Source: Micromonospora sp. RP3T (GTDB taxonomy: Bacteria > Actinomycetota > Actinomycetes > Mycobacteriales > Micromonosporaceae). From it: a stretch of 64,000 bases of DNA. The stretch spans positions 62,001 to 126,000 of the forward strand of contig NZ_PYPS01000010.1 of the NCBI RefSeq assembly GCF_003027925.1, in the 5' to 3' direction. The notes beneath the pieces are model-generated. The model was given only the letters and a program-made list of their open reading frames with translations, was not told the origin of the DNA and searched no databases. Below are positions 7,568 to 16,176 of the stretch, piece after piece; within the stretch, counting starts at the first letter, position 1; each line of letters begins with the position of its first letter. The position numbers were made by a program, and so were the translations under genes.

Positions 7568-9244
7568 TCAGGCGGCGTACGTGGAGAGTTGCGCGAGCTG
7601 TCCGGCGGGCCAGCCGGTGTTGCCGGTGAACCGCACCCGCAGGTACCGGACCGGGGTGGCGGTGAACGTCAGCGTCGCCTGGTTGCCGGTGGCCGGGTCG
7701 AACCGGACGCCGACCGGCCCGGTCAGCGTGGTGAACGTCGTGCCGTCCGTGCCGCCCTGCACCGCGAGCGTCTGGGTCCGGGCCTCCCAGCCGGCCGGCA
7801 GCGCGAGGAACAGGCGGGCCACCGGCCCGGTCGCGCCGAGGTCGACCTGCCACCACTGCGGGAACGCGCCGTTGGCCGACTCCCAGTACGTGCCCCGGTC
7901 GCCGTCGACCGCGTTGCCGGCGCCGAACGGCCCGTTCTGCTGGCTGCTCGCCGACGTCGGCCGACCGGCCGCCAGGTCGCCGCCGGGCGGCTGCCCGCCA
8001 GCGGTCACCGGCGGCGTGGGCCGCACCGCCGTGAGCGCCAACTGGCCCTTGAGCATCCGGCCACCGTCGGCGGTGATCCGCAGGTAGTAGTCCGCCGAGC
8101 AGGCGGTGCCGTCCTCGTCGAGCGCCCGGATCCCGGTCCCGGCCGGGGTGGCCGCCGCCGTCTCGCTGGTCTTGGCGATCTGGTTGCCCTCGTTGAACTC
8201 GTCGAACATGGACACGTAGAGGCCCTGCGCGCCGAGCCGCACCATGTTGTAGAGGTGCCGCCAGTAGAAGTCGCCGTGCCGCCGGTGGCCGGCGGACAGG
8301 TCGCCCGGCATCACGCAGGGCTGGTAGTCGATGCCGTGCGCGGCGCAGTCGGCCAGGTCGGGCACGTTGACGTTGGCGTGGAACCAGTCCAGCCCGTCGA
8401 GCGTGCCGGTGCGCCCGACCATCCACGGCGACAGCATGTCGAACGCGTGGTAGACGTCGGCGAAACCGGGGCGGGAGTCGTTGATCCCCTGCCGCCAGTA
8501 GGTCGGCACGCCACCGATGACGTAGCAGCCCTGGGCCTTGAGCCACCGCACCACGTCCAGGCAGGCGGCGGGCGCGAACGGCCGACCGTCGTCGGCGAAG
8601 CCGAACCCCCACACGCAGACCACCGGCTTGCCGTTCTGCCGGGCGTACGCCGGTGAGGCGGTGTGTGCCGACATCCTCGTCGCCCAGTCCTCCTTGAGCT
8701 GCGACTGCATCGCGGTCCAGCCGGTCACGTCGTACATCACGTAGAACCTGCGGCCGAACCGCTCCGCCGCCGAGCGGACCTTCGCCGCCATCGCGTCGCG
8801 GGTCGGCCCCTCGTCACCGAACGGGTTGAATCGTTGCAATGCCACGGTGTCGCAGCCGTACTCCCGCATCCAGCGGAAGTGGGTGTCCACGGTCTGCTGG
8901 TCGTAGGAGGAGAAGAGCGTGGCCGGCCGGCCGTCGCCGAGGTTCGGGTAGGCGGTGGGGTAGCCGCGGTCGTACTCCCGCATGTCCGGCCAGGACACGA
9001 TCGTGGTGTTCGCCGGCGAGGGGGACTGGAACCGGTCCCGGCTCCAGTGCCACCAGCCGCCGATCGGGGCGCCGTCGCCGGGACAACTGAACCAGCCCTG
9101 GTAGCCGACGGAGACCTTGCCGACCACGTCGCCGGGGGGACTGGCGGCGGCTGCGGGGGTGAGGGAGAGCGCGAGGTCGGGCAGCGCGGCGAGCGCGGAC
9201 CCGGCCACCACGGACCGGATCAGGGTACGGCGGGTGGGCGCCAT
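7568..9244 (-). CDS. Secreted GH71/GH99-like glycoside hydrolase with discoidin (F5/8 C) module
   Basis: 558 residues from ATG 9244, which follows AAGGAG at good spacing; a longer frame reaches 9313 but lacks a ribosome binding site. The N-terminus TRRTLIRSVVAGSAL is a twin-arginine signal. A TIM-barrel part (about 35-400) has features of GH71/GH99-like enzymes: YQGWFSCPGDG near the start, FYVMYDVTGW, and a DEFNEGNQIAK segment carrying the likely catalytic acids. The C-terminal 130 residues form a galactose-binding/discoidin fold (YWESANGAFPQWWQVDLG). GH99-like enzymes act on alpha-mannosides; the substrate here is unknown. It sits upstream of the chitinase on the same strand, but with a separate promoter between them. 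Confidence 0.82.
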   Translation of the reverse strand: MAPTRRTLIRSVVAGSALAALPDLALSLTPAAAASPPGDVVGKVSVGYQGWFSCPGDGAPIGGWWHWSRDRFQSPSPANTTIVSWPDMREYDRGYPTAYPNLGDGRPATLFSSYDQQTVDTHFRWMREYGCDTVALQRFNPFGDEGPTRDAMAAKVRSAAERFGRRFYVMYDVTGWTAMQSQLKEDWATRMSAHTASPAYARQNGKPVVCVWGFGFADDGRPFAPAACLDVVRWLKAQGCYVIGGVPTYWRQGINDSRPGFADVYHAFDMLSPWMVGRTGTLDGLDWFHANVNVPDLADCAAHGIDYQPCVMPGDLSAGHRRHGDFYWRHLYNMVRLGAQGLYVSMFDEFNEGNQIAKTSETAAATPAGTGIRALDEDGTACSADYYLRITADGGRMLKGQLALTAVRPTPPVTAGGQPPGGDLAAGRPTSASSQQNGPFGAGNAVDGDRGTYWESANGAFPQWWQVDLGATGPVARLFLALPAGWEARTQTLAVQGGTDGTTFTTLTGPVGVRFDPATGNQATLTFTATPVRYLRVRFTGNTGWPAGQLAQLSTYAA

Positions 9245-9283
9245 GCGGACCGCTCCTTCGAGGGGAGGAAGAAATTGACGGTC

Positions 9284-9313
9284 ATAATGGCAGTGCGCGA
9301 CATGGAACTGCAA
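9284..9313 (-). promoter_or_regulatory. Candidate promoter of the GH71/99-like gene
   Basis: Minus-strand TTGCAG (9313-9308), an 18-base spacer and CATTAT (9289-9284), 40 bases before ATG 9244. It falls in a short AT-richer patch. Confidence 0.4.
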
Positions 9314-9347
9314 TACTCAGACAGATCGATGAAACAAGCAGCGTGAA

Positions 9348-9375
9348 GGGCGGCCCGCCCGGTGGCGGACCGCCC
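9348..9375 (-). terminator. Terminator hairpin after catalase
   Basis: Inverted repeat 9348-9359 / 9364-9375 with a 4-base loop and one mismatch in twelve. It lies 17 bases after the catalase stop codon. Confidence 0.65.
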
Positions 9376-9391
9376 CTCGGTCGTGCGTCGG

Positions 9392-11653
9392 TCAGGCGAC
9401 CGAGGCCGGGAACCGCTCCCAGACCCGGTGCGCCGCCATCAGTCGCTGCACCGACTCCAGCGCCTCGGCGCCGGAGCCCCCGGTCACCACGCCCGGCGAA
9501 CCAGCCACCCCGGTCAGTCGCAGCACCTCGGCGCCGGCGCCCCACGCGCCGATCGCCTTGGCGTGCCGCCACGCCTCCTCGACCAGCAGCGACACCCGCG
9601 GGTCGACGGCGGTCGCACCCGGCGCGCCGGCCTTGGCGTCCCGCGCCGGCAACGCGTCCGGGGCCGGCGCCGGCGCGCCGGCCAGCAGGACCGCGTCGAA
9701 CTCGACGGAACGGGCGGTGGCGAACGTACGCTGCACCGGCAGCCCGCCCACCGTGCCGCCGTGCGCGGCGATCAGCAGCGGCACCATGCCGGCCGAGAAC
9801 ACCGCGCGCTGGACCTGCGCGACGTCGTCGAGGTCACCGTCGGCGTCGACCACGATGCCCACCATCCGGCCGTCGGCCGGCCACTCCCGGCCGACCTGCG
9901 ACAGCGCCGGGCTGGGCTGCACCTCGGCCAGCGGCACGGTCGGCTGTGGCGCGGGCAGCCCCAGGCCGGTGGCGACCTGCTCGCAGAGCACCGGGTCGAT
10001 GTTGGCCAGGCACTGGAGCTGCCGCTCCTTGATCGCCTGGTGGTAGCACTTACCCAGCTCGAACGTGTACGCCCGGACGATGTGCTCCTTCTCCACCGGC
10101 GACATGCTCGCCCAGAAGAGCCGGACCTGGCTGTAGTGGTCGTCGAAGGAGGCCGGCGCGGCCCGGACCTTCGGCGCCTCGGCCACCGTCACCGGCACGT
10201 CGACGAACGCGTGCTCGCGGTCACCGGCCGGGAACGGGTTGCCGCCGTCAAGCGAGTTCGGCCGGTAGGGCGCCACTCCGGCGTGCACCGCCTGCTGGTG
10301 GAAGCCGTCCCGGAGCATGTCGTTGACGTCGGCGTGCGGCCGGTTGATCGGGATCTGGGTGAAGTTCGGCCCGGCCAGCCGGGTGAGCTGGGTGTCCAGG
10401 TACGAGAAGAGCCGGCCCTGCATCAGCGGGTCGTTGGTGACGTCGATGCCCGGCGGCAGGTGCCCAACGTGGAATGCCACCTGCTCGACCTCGGCGAAGT
10501 AGTTGGTCGGCGTCCGGTTGAGCGTGAGCGTGCCGATCGGCTGCACCGGCGCCAGCTCCTCCGGCACGATCTTCGTCGGGTCGAGCAGGTCGATCCCGGC
10601 GAACGTCTCCTCCGGCGTGTCCGGGAAGACCTGGATGCCCAGCTCCCACTCCGGGTACGCGCCGGCCTCGATGGCGTCGTACAGGTCGCGGCGGTGGAAG
10701 TCCGGGTCGATGCCGTTGATCAGCTGCGCCTCCTCCCACTCCAGCGAGTGCACCCCGAGCTTCGGCTTCCAGTGGAACTTGACAAGCACCGTCGCGCCGG
10801 CGTCGTCGACCAGGCGGAACGTGTGCACGCCGAAGCCCTCCATGGTCCGGTAGGACCGCGGGATGCCCCGGTCGGACATGTTCCAGATGGTGTGGTGCTG
10901 CGCCTCGGTGTGCAGCGAGACGAAGTCCCAGAACGTGTCGTGCGCGCTCTGCGCCTGCGGGATCTCCCGGTCCGGGTGCGGCTTGCCGGCGTGGATGATG
11001 TCCGGGAACTTGATCGCGTCCTGGATGAAGAAGACCGGCATGTTGTTGCCGACCAGGTCGAACGTGCCCTCGTCGGTGTAGAACTTGGTGGCGAAGCCCC
11101 GGGTGTCGCGGACCGTGTCCGCCGAACCGCGCGAGCCCAGCACGGTCGAGAAGCGGACGAAGACCGGCGTCTCGCGCCCCTTCTTCAGGAAGCCGGCGCG
11201 GGTGACCTGCTCGGCCGCGCCGTTGGCGACGAAGACGCCGTGCGCGCCGGCGCCGCGGGCGTGCACCACCCGCTCCGGGATCCGCTCGTGGTCGAAGTGC
11301 ATGATCTTCTCGCGCAGGTGGTGGTCCTGGAGCAGCACCGGGCCGCGCGGGCCGGCCTTGAGCGAGTGGTCGGTGTCGCGCAGCCGGGCGCCGTTGGCGG
11401 TGGTGAGGTACGCCCCCTGCTGCCCCTTGGCGATCTTCGGCACGCCGGTCTCCGCGCCGGTCGGGGTACGCGTGTCCGGCGCGCCCTGCTCGTCCTTGGG
11501 CGGCAGCGGGCCGTGCGGCGCGGTCGGCTCCTCGAGCGATGGTGGGGCACTGCCCGGCGCACCAGGTACGTCCGGCGTCAGTGCCTCGCCGACCTTCTCG
11601 ACAGCGGCCTCGACGACACCCTTGACGACCTGGGCGGGCTTGCTGGATTCCAT
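9392..11653 (-). CDS. katE: Large-subunit catalase (HPII/KatE type)
   Basis: 753 residues, the large clade-2 catalase. Decomposes hydrogen peroxide in the cytoplasm. Distal histidine is in [11 protein letters not shown] (His131), the distal Asn in [10 protein letters not shown] (about 203), and the proximal heme tyrosine in [13 protein letters not shown] (Tyr418). Residues from about 600 form the extra flavodoxin/amidotransferase-like C-terminal domain ([31 protein letters not shown]) typical of HPII. The 60-residue N-terminal extension is Pro/Glu rich. ATG 11653 follows GGAGG. A promoter of the actinobacterial stress-sigma type lies upstream (11699-11723), consistent with a general-stress catalase. 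Confidence 0.96.
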   Translation of the reverse strand: MESSKPAQVVKGVVEAAVEKVGEALTPDVPGAPGSAPPSLEEPTAPHGPLPPKDEQGAPDTRTPTGAETGVPKIAKGQQGAYLTTANGARLRDTDHSLKAGPRGPVLLQDHHLREKIMHFDHERIPERVVHARGAGAHGVFVANGAAEQVTRAGFLKKGRETPVFVRFSTVLGSRGSADTVRDTRGFATKFYTDEGTFDLVGNNMPVFFIQDAIKFPDIIHAGKPHPDREIPQAQSAHDTFWDFVSLHTEAQHHTIWNMSDRGIPRSYRTMEGFGVHTFRLVDDAGATVLVKFHWKPKLGVHSLEWEEAQLINGIDPDFHRRDLYDAIEAGAYPEWELGIQVFPDTPEETFAGIDLLDPTKIVPEELAPVQPIGTLTLNRTPTNYFAEVEQVAFHVGHLPPGIDVTNDPLMQGRLFSYLDTQLTRLAGPNFTQIPINRPHADVNDMLRDGFHQQAVHAGVAPYRPNSLDGGNPFPAGDREHAFVDVPVTVAEAPKVRAAPASFDDHYSQVRLFWASMSPVEKEHIVRAYTFELGKCYHQAIKERQLQCLANIDPVLCEQVATGLGLPAPQPTVPLAEVQPSPALSQVGREWPADGRMVGIVVDADGDLDDVAQVQRAVFSAGMVPLLIAAHGGTVGGLPVQRTFATARSVEFDAVLLAGAPAPAPDALPARDAKAGAPGATAVDPRVSLLVEEAWRHAKAIGAWGAGAEVLRLTGVAGSPGVVTGGSGAEALESVQRLMAAHRVWERFPASVA

Positions 11654-11698
11654 CAGGCTCTGTCCTCCCTGCGGCGTTTTGACCTAGCCCTCAGGGCC

Positions 11699-11723
11699 CT
11701 ACCCTGGGCAGGGGAGGACAAAC
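11699..11723 (-). promoter_or_regulatory. SigB-like stress promoter of katE
   Basis: Minus strand GTTT (11723-11720), 15 bases, GGGTAG (11704-11699). This fits the streptomycete SigB consensus GNNT-N14-16-GGGTAY except for the last base, and sits 46 bases before the katE start. Two further sites with 15-base spacers occur at 29011 and 29984. Confidence 0.62.
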
Positions 11724-11745
11724 AAGGATCACCCGGACGGGATGG

Positions 11746-12405
11746 TCAGCGGTGCGGCACGACCACCGCGGTCACCACCAGCCCGCGCTCCACCAACCAA
11801 TGCCCGTCGAGCACGTCCAACGGCGGCCCGCCGTCGGTCCGCGCGCCGTCGACCAGCACCCGGGCGGTGAACCGGCCGGCCGGGTCCAGCGTCAGCTCCG
11901 CCTCCTCGAAGCCGAGCCACCGGCTGGTCAACGGGTACCACGCCTTGTAGACGGACTCCTTCGCGCTGAACAGCAGCCGGTCCCAGTGCACGCCCGCGTC
12001 GGCGGCGCGCAGCCCGGCCAGGTGCGCCGGCTCGCCGGCGACGGTGACCGCGTCGGCCACCCCCTCGGGCAGCGGCCCGTGCGGCTCGGCGTCGATGCCC
12101 AGCCCGGCCAGCGCGGCGGCCGGGGCCACCACCGCCGCCCGGTACCCGGTGCAGTGGGTGATGCTGCCCACCACGCCGGCCGGCCAGAGCGGCTCCCGCC
12201 GGGGGCCGGGGCGGATCGGGGCCGGCGGGTACCCGAGCCGGGCCAGCGCCTCCCGCGCGCAGCGCCGGGCGGTGACGAACTCCTGGCGGCGGCTGGCCAC
12301 CGCGCGGGCCACCAGGTCCTCCTCCCCGGGGTACGGCTCGTCGTCGGCCCGGTCGGTGAACGCCTCGACGGCCACCGCCGCCGGCGGCAGCAACGCCTCG
12401 ATCAC
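11746..12405 (-). CDS. 4'-phosphopantetheinyl transferase, Sfp/EntD type
   Basis: 219 residues. Transfers the phosphopantetheine arm from CoA to carrier proteins of fatty acid, polyketide or nonribosomal peptide synthases. Signature motifs are GSITHCTGYRAA, LAGLGIDAEPHGP (the GIDxE metal motif) and WDRLLFSAKESVYKAWYP (the WxxKESxxKA motif). The start is GTG 12405, whose bases overlap the TGA of the phosphoesterase upstream (GTGA), so the two genes are translationally coupled; the longer open frame is read-through. No carrier-protein gene is nearby, so it is probably a general activating enzyme. Confidence 0.93.
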   Translation of the reverse strand: MIEALLPPAAVAVEAFTDRADDEPYPGEEDLVARAVASRRQEFVTARRCAREALARLGYPPAPIRPGPRREPLWPAGVVGSITHCTGYRAAVVAPAAALAGLGIDAEPHGPLPEGVADAVTVAGEPAHLAGLRAADAGVHWDRLLFSAKESVYKAWYPLTSRWLGFEEAELTLDPAGRFTARVLVDGARTDGGPPLDVLDGHWLVERGLVVTAVVVPHR

Positions 12406-13235
12406 GGGGTGCCGCCGAGGATCCGCCGCATCGGGCGCGGCTCGCCGCCCCGGCGGCCCCACTCCCGCGGGTAGCCCAGCGACACCTCCTCGAACCGCAC
12501 CCCGTCGTAGTGGGTGGTGCGGGGGATGTGCAGGTGACCGTAGACCGCGACGGCGGCCCGGTGCCGCACGTGCCAGTCGGCGCTGCGCTCGGTGCCGCAC
12601 CACTGCGCGAACTCCGGGAACCAGAGCACGTCGGTGGGCTGGCGGACCAGCGGCCAGTGGTTGATCAGCACGGTCGGCAGCGCCGGGTCGGCCGCCGCCA
12701 GCCGCCGTTCGGTCGCCGCCAGCCGCGCCCAGCACCACGACTCCCGGTCCGGGTACGGGTCGGGGTGCAGCAGCATCTCGTCGGTGCACACCACCCCGGA
12801 CTCGTACGCCACCCGCAGCGACTCCTCCTTGGTGGACGTGCCGGGGGCGCGGAACGAGTAGTCGTAGAGCAGGAACAGCGGGGCCACGGTGACCGGCCCG
12901 TCCGCGCCCCGCCACACCGGATAGTCGTCCTCCGGGGTGAGCACGCCCAGGCCCCGGCACATGGCGACGAGCGCCTCGTAGCGCGCCACCCCGCGCAGCG
13001 TCACCGGGTCGGTGGGATGGGTCCACAGCTCGTGGTTGCCGGGCGCCCAGATCACCCGGGCGAACCGGTCGCGGAGCTGTGCCAACGTCCGCTCGATGTC
13101 GGCGAACAGCTCCCCGACGTCGCCGGCCACGATCAGCCAGTCGTCCGCCGACTCCGGGCGCAGGCCGTCCACCACCGCCCGGTTCTCCGGGTACGACACG
13201 TGGAGATCACTGACCGCGTACAGCGCACCCGTCAT
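12402..13235 (-). CDS. Metallophosphoesterase (calcineurin-like)
   Basis: 277 residues. Metal motifs in family order: VSDLHVSYP (DxH), VAGDVGE (GDxxE in place of GDxxD), WAPGNHELW (GNHE) and AVYGHLHIPR (GHxH). It is a cytoplasmic binuclear metallophosphoesterase of unknown substrate. The stop overlaps the start of the phosphopantetheinyl transferase gene, a pairing that suggests linked use, for instance phosphoester turnover connected with CoA or carrier proteins, but this is speculation. Confidence 0.9.
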   Translation of the reverse strand: MTGALYAVSDLHVSYPENRAVVDGLRPESADDWLIVAGDVGELFADIERTLAQLRDRFARVIWAPGNHELWTHPTDPVTLRGVARYEALVAMCRGLGVLTPEDDYPVWRGADGPVTVAPLFLLYDYSFRAPGTSTKEESLRVAYESGVVCTDEMLLHPDPYPDRESWCWARLAATERRLAAADPALPTVLINHWPLVRQPTDVLWFPEFAQWCGTERSADWHVRHRAAVAVYGHLHIPRTTHYDGVRFEEVSLGYPREWGRRGGEPRPMRRILGGTP

Positions 13236-13289
13236 TCGGCCGATCTTGCCAGCGACGGTCCCGAATGGCCAGGCGCGGAACGGCGGTGT

Positions 13290-14246
13290 TCAGCCGATCA
13301 GGTCGGCGACCCGGTCGACGGCGCGCAGCAGCTCCCGCGCGATGCCCGGCTCGGCCGCCGAGTGGCCCGCGTCCGGCACGATCCGCAGCTCCGCCTCCGG
13401 CCACCGGCGGGCCAGGTCGTACGCGGACACCGGCGGGCAGCACAGGTCGTAGCGGCCGTTGACGATCACGGCCGGCAGGTGGCGGATCCGGTCCACGCCG
13501 TCGAGCAGTTGCCCCTCGGCGAGGAAGCCGCCGTGCACCGCGTAGTGCGACAGGATCCGGGCGATCGGCAACGCCTGCTCGTCGGCGGTGAAGTGGTCGA
13601 GCACCGCCGGGTCGGGGCGCAGCGAGGAGTTCACCGCCTCCCACCGCCCCCAGGAGCGCGCGCAGGCCCGCGCCACGTCGGCGTCCGGGCCGTGCAACCG
13701 CCGGTGGTAGGCGGCCAGCACGTCGTCGCGTTCGGCCGGCGGGATCGGGGCGACGAACCGGGCCCACTCCTCGGGCTGGAGGTGCCGCAGGCCGCCCTGG
13801 TAGAACCAGTCCCGTTCGCTGCGCCGCAGCAGCAGCACGCCGCGCAGCACCAGGCCGGTCACCCGGTCCGGGTGCGCCTGCGCGTACGCCAGGCCGAGCG
13901 TGACACCCCACGAGCCGCCGAACACCAGCCACCTGTCGATGCCGAGCCGCCGCCGGATGGTCTCCAGGTCGGCCACCAGGTGCCCGGTGGTGTTGGCCCG
14001 CAGCTCGCCGAACGGGGTGCTGCGGCCCGCGCCGCGCTGGTCGAACAGCACCGCGCGGTAGCGCCCGGGATCGAAGAACCGCCGCGCCGCCGGCACCAGA
14101 CCGCCGCCGGGCCCACCGTGCAGGAACACCACGGGTACGCCGTCCGGCCGGCCGACCTCCTCCACGTGCAGGACGTGGCCGTCACCGACCGGGACCCGGT
14201 GGGTGGCGTACGGCGCGACGGGCGGGTGGAGGGCGACTCCGGTCAT
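13290..14246 (-). CDS. pip: Proline iminopeptidase (alpha/beta hydrolase, S33)
   Basis: 318 residues from ATG 14246; the longer open frame upstream has no support. Oxyanion motif VVFLHGGPGGG, the LFDQRGAGRSTP strand and the nucleophile elbow VFGGSWGVTLGLAYA (GGSWG Ser) are diagnostic for prolyl aminopeptidases. The acid and base would lie in IVNGRYDLCCP and DAGHSAAEPG. Removes N-terminal proline from peptides; no signal peptide, so cytoplasmic. The ribosome binding site is weak. It stands between the phosphoesterase and a secreted SH3-like protein, all on the minus strand. Confidence 0.93.
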   Translation of the reverse strand: MTGVALHPPVAPYATHRVPVGDGHVLHVEEVGRPDGVPVVFLHGGPGGGLVPAARRFFDPGRYRAVLFDQRGAGRSTPFGELRANTTGHLVADLETIRRRLGIDRWLVFGGSWGVTLGLAYAQAHPDRVTGLVLRGVLLLRRSERDWFYQGGLRHLQPEEWARFVAPIPPAERDDVLAAYHRRLHGPDADVARACARSWGRWEAVNSSLRPDPAVLDHFTADEQALPIARILSHYAVHGGFLAEGQLLDGVDRIRHLPAVIVNGRYDLCCPPVSAYDLARRWPEAELRIVPDAGHSAAEPGIARELLRAVDRVADLIG

Positions 14247-14289
14247 GCCCGGTGATTCTGCCCGCGCGACCCGCGTCGCGGGGACCCGT

Positions 14290-14664
14290 TCAGCAGGCGA
14301 CGTTGCCGCCGAGGTTGTCGAGCAGCGCGTCGGCGACCCAGCCGGAGACACCGGTGGTGGTGTCCCGCAGGTAGGTCCAGGTGTAGGTGGTGTGCCCGTT
14401 CGCGCTGACCCGGTCGCCGCTGGCGAAGCAGTGGAAGTCGACGTTGTGGCTGAGCTGGCCGTAGCCCAGGGAAGCGCAGGTGGTGTGCGGGCCGCTGCGG
14501 ATGTTGACGTTGGTGGCGTTGAAGAGCTGGCCGAACTTGGTGTCCACGTTGGAGTGGGAGTGGCTGCAGCTCGCGCTGGCCGGCGCCGCCGTGCCCACCA
14601 CCGCGACCCCCGCCGCGGCGACGGTCAGGAGCGCCGCCGCGCCGATCGAGGACGCTTTCCGCAT
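14290..14664 (-). CDS. Small secreted SH3-like (SH3b) protein
   Basis: 124 residues from ATG 14664 (MRKASSIG). A signal peptide covers about 1-30 (AAALLTVAAAGVAVVGTAAPASA). The mature part holds one bacterial SH3-like domain: NVNIRSGPHTTCASLGYG, a central His/Cys-rich strand, TYTWTYLRDTTTGVSGWVADALL. Four cysteines suggest two disulfides. Such domains bind peptidoglycan or mediate adhesion. The longer frame to 14718 is not favoured. A 15-base dyad (TTTGC-N5-GCAAA, 14705-14719) lies just upstream in an AT-rich patch and may be part of its promoter. Confidence 0.78.
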   Translation of the reverse strand: MRKASSIGAAALLTVAAAGVAVVGTAAPASASCSHSHSNVDTKFGQLFNATNVNIRSGPHTTCASLGYGQLSHNVDFHCFASGDRVSANGHTTYTWTYLRDTTTGVSGWVADALLDNLGGNVAC

Positions 14665-14742
14665 GTCGAACCCCCGAAGTCGAGGCGGCAAATTGATCCA
14701 CATATTTGCATATCGCAAACGCGGGTGGCAAGGGTGTCGGGA

Positions 14743-15120
14743 TCAGCGCTCCGCCCGCGCCCGAGCGCGCCGCAGTCGCAGGTGTCGGCGTACCGCGTCC
14801 CGGCTGAGGCTCATGCACGCGATCCGGTCGTCGAGGCGGGCCAGCTCGGCGGTGAAGAGCGCGACCATCTCGCCCCCCTCGTCGCCCGGCGTGCCGCCGG
14901 CCACCGGGCCGTACGGGTCGCGAAGCAACGGCAGGATCAGCCGGGTCGGCAGCCCCGACCTGATCAGGCTGCTGACCAGCGTGGCCCGGTCCACATCCGC
15001 CTCGGCGTACCGCCGGTAGCCGCTCGGGGCGCGCTCCGGGGTCAGCAGCCCGCGCTCCTCGTAGTACCGCAGCATCCGCACCGGAATTCCGGTCCGCCGG
15101 GACAGCTCACCGATCCGCAC
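14743..15120 (-). CDS. MerR-family transcriptional regulator
   Basis: 125 residues from GTG 15120, with AAGGAG five bases upstream. The winged-helix start VRIGELSRRTGIPVRMLRYYEERGLL and the SGYRRYAEADVDR wing are classical MerR. The dimer helix and short C-terminus carry no Cys pair, so it is not a metal sensor of the MerR/CueR type; small aromatic or electrophilic inducers are likelier. It is divergent from a quinone oxidoreductase gene, and the 18-bp palindrome between them (15135-15152) is placed as MerR operators are. Control of the oxidoreductase and of itself is inferred. Confidence 0.93.
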   Translation of the reverse strand: MRIGELSRRTGIPVRMLRYYEERGLLTPERAPSGYRRYAEADVDRATLVSSLIRSGLPTRLILPLLRDPYGPVAGGTPGDEGGEMVALFTAELARLDDRIACMSLSRDAVRRHLRLRRARARAER

Positions 15121-15129
15121 GGCGACTCC

Positions 15130-15161
15130 TTGACTCTCACATCGATGTGAGACTTTACGGT
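15130..15161 (+). promoter_or_regulatory. MerR operator inside a stretched promoter
   Basis: TTGACT (15130-15135) and TACGGT (15156-15161) are 20 bases apart; a perfect 18-bp palindrome, TCTCACATCGATGTGAGA, fills 15135-15152 between them. Overlong spacers with a central palindrome are the hallmark of promoters untwisted by MerR proteins. Predicted transcription start is at or next to ATG 15169, giving a leaderless mRNA. Confidence 0.85.
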
Positions 15162-15168
15162 GCTGGCC

Positions 15169-16173
15169 ATGGCCACTCAACCTCCCGGATCCGCCGCCCC
15201 GCCGGGCCCGCCGCCCGGGCCCGACCTGATCCGCGCCGGCGTCGTCACCCGGTTCGGCGGACCCGACGTGCTGCGCACGGTCCGGGTGCCCCGACCCGTC
15301 CGGGCACCCGGACACGCGCTGGTCCGGGTGCACGCGGCGTCGGTCAACCGGGGCGAGACGAAGATCCGCCGCGGGCTCGTGCCCGAACTCGGTCCGCCCC
15401 CACTGGTCCTCGGCTCGGACCTGTCCGGCACCGTCGTCGAGGCCGCGCCGGACGGCCGGTTCCGGGTCGGGGACGAGGTCTACGGCATCCACTTCATCGG
15501 CACGTACGCGGAGATCGTCTCGGTGCCGGAGGCGAGCCTGGCGGCCCGACCCGCCACCGTGGACCACCCGACGGCGGCAGCGCTGCCGGTCGCGGCGCGC
15601 ACCGCGCTCCTCGCCGTCGTCGAGTACGCGGACCTGCGCCCCGGCCAACGGATCCTGATCCACGCCGCCGCCGGCGGGGTCGGCCACCTCGCGGTCCAGC
15701 TCGCCCGGCAACGCGGCGCGTACGTGTTCGGCACGGCCCGCACCGCGCACCACCGGTTCCTGCGCGACCTCGGCGTGCACGAACCCGTCGACTACACCCG
15801 CACCGACTTCCGCCGCGTCGCCCGCGACGTGGACGTCGTCCTCGACCTGGTCGGCGGCGACTACGGAGGACTGTCGCTCGACGCGCTCCGCCCGGACGGC
15901 CTGCTGCTCGGTGCCGCGCTGGACCCGGGCGTCACGGAACAGCAGGCGCACCGACGAGGCCGACGGTACCGCTGGCTGGGCGGGACAGACCTGGCCCGGC
16001 CGCTCGACACGATCCGCGACCTCGTCGACGCGGGACAGCTCACGGTCCACATCGAGCGGACCTATCCACTGTCCGAGCTGGCTGCCGCGCACGCGCGCGC
16101 CGACACCGGCCGGGTCACCGGCAAGCTCGTCGTCACGCTCGACGACGAGCCCGCCGCGGACGGCGTCGCCTGA
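15169..16173 (+). CDS. Zinc-type alcohol dehydrogenase / quinone oxidoreductase
   Basis: 334 residues from ATG 15169 (GTG 15160 is possible). Medium-chain dehydrogenase fold: GroES-like half with VLGSDLSGTVVEAAPDGRFRVGDEVYG, then the NADPH-binding motif ILIHAAAGGVGHLAVQLARQ (AxxGxG). The catalytic zinc cysteines are absent, so it belongs to the NADPH:quinone reductase group, which reduces quinones or enones. A proline-rich 20-residue start precedes the domain. The divergent MerR gene and the operator between them indicate induction by an electrophile or redox compound. Confidence 0.93.
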   Translation: MATQPPGSAAPPGPPPGPDLIRAGVVTRFGGPDVLRTVRVPRPVRAPGHALVRVHAASVNRGETKIRRGLVPELGPPPLVLGSDLSGTVVEAAPDGRFRVGDEVYGIHFIGTYAEIVSVPEASLAARPATVDHPTAAALPVAARTALLAVVEYADLRPGQRILIHAAAGGVGHLAVQLARQRGAYVFGTARTAHHRFLRDLGVHEPVDYTRTDFRRVARDVDVVLDLVGGDYGGLSLDALRPDGLLLGAALDPGVTEQQAHRRGRRYRWLGGTDLARPLDTIRDLVDAGQLTVHIERTYPLSELAAAHARADTGRVTGKLVVTLDDEPAADGVA

Positions 16174-16176
16174 CCG

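Noticed and set aside
9362..11950. 862-codon open frame opposite the catalase gene
   Set aside because: Mirror frame of katE; low-complexity Arg/Val/Leu/Asp product without domains. High GC creates long antisense frames.
12510..14255. 581-codon plus-strand frame
   Set aside because: Antisense to the phosphoesterase and iminopeptidase genes; no recognisable domain.
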